Below are positions 61,814-64,000 of a stretch of 64,000 nucleotides of DNA, one piece after another. The notes beneath the pieces were generated by a model. The model saw only the letters and a list, made by a program, of their open reading frames with translations. It had not been told where the DNA came from and did no database searches. The DNA lies in assembly GCF_900089605.1 (NCBI RefSeq), contig NZ_LT594324.1, forward strand, positions 3,844,001-3,908,000, given 5' to 3'. Made by a program: the position numbers and the translations under genes. This stretch comes from Micromonospora narathiwatensis. Its GTDB lineage: Bacteria; Actinomycetota; Actinomycetes; Mycobacteriales; Micromonosporaceae. The stretch's first letter is position 1, and each line of letters begins with the position of its first letter.

Positions 61814-64000
61814 TCAGCGGGCGACGGTCGCGGTGCAGCTCAACGACGGCACCGAGTTGGTACCCGTCCAGCTGGCGAGGAAGCCGAAGCTGGTGGTGGC
61901 CCCCGTACCGAGGGCCCCGTTGTAGCCGGCGTCCTTGACCACCACGAGACTGCCGTTCTGGGTGTACGTCCCACCCCAGAGCTGGGTGATCTGCTGCCCG
62001 TTGGCGAAGTTCCAGGCCACCGACCAGGCGCTGGTCGGCGACCCGTTGTTGCGGACCGTCACCTCGCCCTGGAAGCCGCCCGCCCACGAGTTGGTCACCT
62101 GGTAGGTCGCCGTGCAGCCGCCGGCCGGCGGCGGCGTGCTCGTCGGCGGCGCGGTGGTGGGTGGCGCAGTCGTGGGTGGCGCAGTCGTGGGCGGCGCGGT
62201 CGTGGGCGGCGCGGTCGTGGGCGGCGGGGTGGTCGGCGGCGCGGTGGTCGGCGGCGCGGTCGTCGGCGGCGGCGTGCCGCCGAGCCGGTCCGCCACCAGG
62301 ATGCCCCGACCGTTGGTGCCGAGGTAGACCCGGCCGTAGACGCGCGGGTCCCCGGTCAGCGCCTCGCCGGCGTTGCCGTACTGGTGCTGGTCGTCGTTGA
62401 TCCGCACCCAGCTGCCGCCGGAGTTGTCGGAACGGTAGACGCCGTGCTGGCCGTCGACCGTGCCGATGACGAAGAGCGCCGGGTACGTCTGCCCGGGCGC
62501 CGCCTTGCCGAAGCCGACGTTGATCGAGGTGCTAACGCCGGTGACCTTGGTGAAGCTGGTCCCCGAGTTGGTGGAGTGCCAGAGGCCGCCCTCGCCGGCC
62601 AGCCAGACGTCGCCCTCCACGCCGAACAGCGCCTTGAACTTCACGCCGGTGGTCGGCAGGCCGGTGGCGGCGCTGGCGGTGAAGCTGGCCCCGCCGTTGG
62701 TGCTGACGTAGAACTTCCCGCCGCTGAACCCGTAGAACTTGTTCGAGTTGACCCGGTCGGACTCGATGATCGCGTTGGCCGGGATGCCGGTCGCCGCGGT
62801 CCACGAGTTGCCGAAGCCGACCGAGCGGACCACCTGCTTGCCGGCGTCGCCCGGCGCCCACACGAACTGGCTGCCGTCGGCGGACGCCGCCACCGTGCCG
62901 CCGTTGTTGATCCCGCCCGGCTCGCTGCCCTGGAACCAGTTCGCGCCGCCGTCGGTGGAGAACGCGACGTGCCGGTCGTTCGGCCGGTCCGAGGCGGTGA
63001 AGTTGCCCGCCCGGACCATCACCGCCGGCTTGGTCTCGGCGTAGTCCAGGCTGGTGGTGCTGGTGAAGACCGGCTGGGTGAACATCATGGCCGGCACCGT
63101 GTTCAGGTCGGTGTGCCGGAAGCCGCCGATGTCGCCCAGCCCGCTGACCAGCGGGGCGCCCGAGGGCGGGCTGATCAGGTCGAGTACGGCGGTCTCCTCC
63201 AGGCCCTTGACCATCGGCTTGACCGTGAACTGCCCACCGGTGTCCCACTTGGTCAGGTCGGTGCTGCCGTAGATGGTCGCGCCGGTGCCGTACATCATCC
63301 GGTTGCTGTCGAACGGGTCGATCTCCAGCGACTCGTTCATCCAGCCCAGCTTCGGGGTCTCCTCCGGCGGTTGCGGGTTGGCGCCGAAGGTCAGCCACGG
63401 CACCGAGCTGATGTCCATGGTGTACTTCTTGGTGCGGTTCGGGTAGCTGGACCAGTCCCAGATCCGGGTCCAGGTCGCGCCGCCGTCGGTGCTACGCCAG
63501 AAGATCGCGTCCGGCCACCAGGAGACCTGGGTGGCCACCATGAGGGTGTTCGGCTTCTGCCGGTCGATGGTCAGGCCGGAGTAGCCGAAGTACGCGTCGC
63601 TGCTGGACGACGGGATCGGGCTGATCTGCGTCCAGGCGCCGGTGGCCCGGTTGAACTTCCACACGTCACCCTTGCCGCCGTCGTACGGGCCGCCGGTGTC
63701 GCTGGTGGCGATGTAGAGGTAGCCGCCGGCCGGGTCGACCACACCCTTGTGGGCCAGGTAGCCGGTGGGCTGGCCGGCGATCCGCTCCCAGGTGGTGCCG
63801 CCGTTGGTGGTGCGGTAGACCGGGTTCTGCTTGTCCGCCACGCCGACGTAGATGGTCTGCGTGGCGTTGCCGGACGTACCGGTGCTCTTGTCGAAGCTGA
63901 CCCAGGTCAGGCCCTGGTTCTGGCTCTGGTAGCCGGTGCTGTCGTTGGGGTCGGCCCGGTAGTTGCCGACGTTCGGGAAGTTGGCCACCTTGGCCCAGGT
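61814..64000 (-). CDS. Secreted GH74 xyloglucanase with C-terminal CBM2 (5' end cut by window edge)
   Basis: The frame enters at the right edge and gives 728 residues without its start and signal peptide. The two seven-bladed propellers of GH74 show repeated STDGGATW/STNGGASF-type Asp-box blades, TSDTGGPYDGGKGDVWKF, GWMNESLEIDPFDSNRMMYGTG, and NGRGILVADRLGG at the end. A (PPTTA)n linker joins a family 2 carbohydrate-binding module (CTATYQVTNSWAGGFQGEVTVRN ... SLSCTATVAR, terminal Cys pair, Trp residues for cellulose). It cleaves xyloglucan outside the cell; it fits with the intracellular GH1 enzyme at 35945 but is not linked to it. Confidence 0.95.
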   Translation of the reverse strand, partial: TWAKVANFPNVGNYRADPNDSTGYQSQNQGLTWVSFDKSTGTSGNATQTIYVGVADKQNPVYRTTNGGTTWERIAGQPTGYLAHKGVVDPAGGYLYIATSDTGGPYDGGKGDVWKFNRATGAWTQISPIPSSSSDAYFGYSGLTIDRQKPNTLMVATQVSWWPDAIFWRSTDGGATWTRIWDWSSYPNRTKKYTMDISSVPWLTFGANPQPPEETPKLGWMNESLEIDPFDSNRMMYGTGATIYGSTDLTKWDTGGQFTVKPMVKGLEETAVLDLISPPSGAPLVSGLGDIGGFRHTDLNTVPAMMFTQPVFTSTTSLDYAETKPAVMVRAGNFTASDRPNDRHVAFSTDGGANWFQGSEPGGINNGGTVAASADGSQFVWAPGDAGKQVVRSVGFGNSWTAATGIPANAIIESDRVNSNKFYGFSGGKFYVSTNGGASFTASAATGLPTTGVKFKALFGVEGDVWLAGEGGLWHSTNSGTSFTKVTGVSTSINVGFGKAAPGQTYPALFVIGTVDGQHGVYRSDNSGGSWVRINDDQHQYGNAGEALTGDPRVYGRVYLGTNGRGILVADRLGGTPPPTTAPPTTAPPTTPPPTTAPPTTAPPTTAPPTTAPPTTAPPTSTPPPAGGCTATYQVTNSWAGGFQGEVTVRNNGSPTSAWSVAWNFANGQQITQLWGGTYTQNGSLVVVKDAGYNGALGTGATTSFGFLASWTGTNSVPSLSCTATVAR
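62120..62285 (-). repeat. Tandem 15-bp repeats encoding the (PPTTA)n linker of the GH74 enzyme
   Basis: About ten imperfect 15-base units (plus strand GGCGGCGCGGTCGTG-like) encode Pro-Pro-Thr-Thr-Ala repeats between the catalytic domain and CBM2. Such tracts vary in copy number between strains by slippage. Confidence 0.85.

Noticed and set aside
62120..62285. Regular short repeats resembling a small CRISPR array
   Set aside because: Units are contiguous without spacers and encode an in-frame PPTTA linker. No CRISPR array or cas gene was seen in the window.

Overview
This 64 kb window is chromosomal DNA of a very G+C-rich filamentous actinomycete. The gene set points to the Micromonosporaceae, most likely Micromonospora or a close relative: a FasR-led fabD-fabH-acpP-fabF-accD operon, DUF3145, DUF3052 and DUF3040 genes, a HelD/HelR-type motor, a c-di-AMP riboswitch of actinobacterial form, many GTG starts and many leaderless promoters. 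The genus is an inference from content; no 16S or marker phylogeny is in the window.

Layout. 1-3.6 kb: a NIF3-family protein (cut by the left edge), a flavoprotein, an XRE/TPR regulator and a divergent stand-alone Prim-Pol-like protein. 3.9-10.2 kb, minus strand: a tightly packed operon DUF1800 > DUF1501 > flavocytochrome reductase > FMN-carrier lipoprotein-like protein > ApbE flavin transferase, which looks like an extracytoplasmic flavin electron-transfer system joined to Tat-type DUF1501/DUF1800 proteins. 10.6-18.3 kb: DUF3040, a SNF2 helicase translationally coupled to a SWIM zinc-finger protein, a PfkB kinase, a DinB-like protein and a polysaccharide pyruvyl transferase. 18.3-25.8 kb: a scar of a divergent TetR/DHFR pair, a SigE-type sigma factor coupled to a membrane beta-propeller protein, a hydrolase, a purine permease, a lipoprotein, then a decayed stretch with subtilase and integrase remnants ending at tRNA-Val(TAC). 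25.8-35.1 kb: AhpE-like peroxiredoxin, DUF3052, a fused alpha-beta 2-oxoacid dehydrogenase E1, a MarR/FMN-reductase divergent pair with a clear operator, a scar of a divergent MFS/AraC pair, YjbQ, and the homodimeric pyruvate dehydrogenase AceE. 35.3-42.7 kb: SRPBCC protein, GH1 beta-glucosidase coupled to an MFS transporter, gltX, CopC, a secreted membrane-anchored protein and pyrE. 42.8-49.3 kb: fasR and the type II fatty acid synthase operon with an acyl-CoA carboxylase beta subunit. 49.3-64 kb: MerR regulator, GH3 lipoprotein, DUF3145, hydrolase, HelD-like ATPase, CDF metal exporter with a candidate operator, a ydaO c-di-AMP riboswitch in front of a secreted coiled-coil protein, a STAS antagonist, and a GH74 xyloglucanase with CBM2 (cut by the right edge).

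Themes. Many adjacent genes overlap by 4 bp (ATGA/GTGA) and are probably translationally coupled. Two different places show the same kind of decay, in which a regulator and its divergent neighbour have both lost their 5' halves. Two long inverted repeats sit exactly at gene 3' ends and supply the last codons and stop. Most of the very long ORFs on opposite strands are shadows caused by near-100% GC at third codon positions and were left out.
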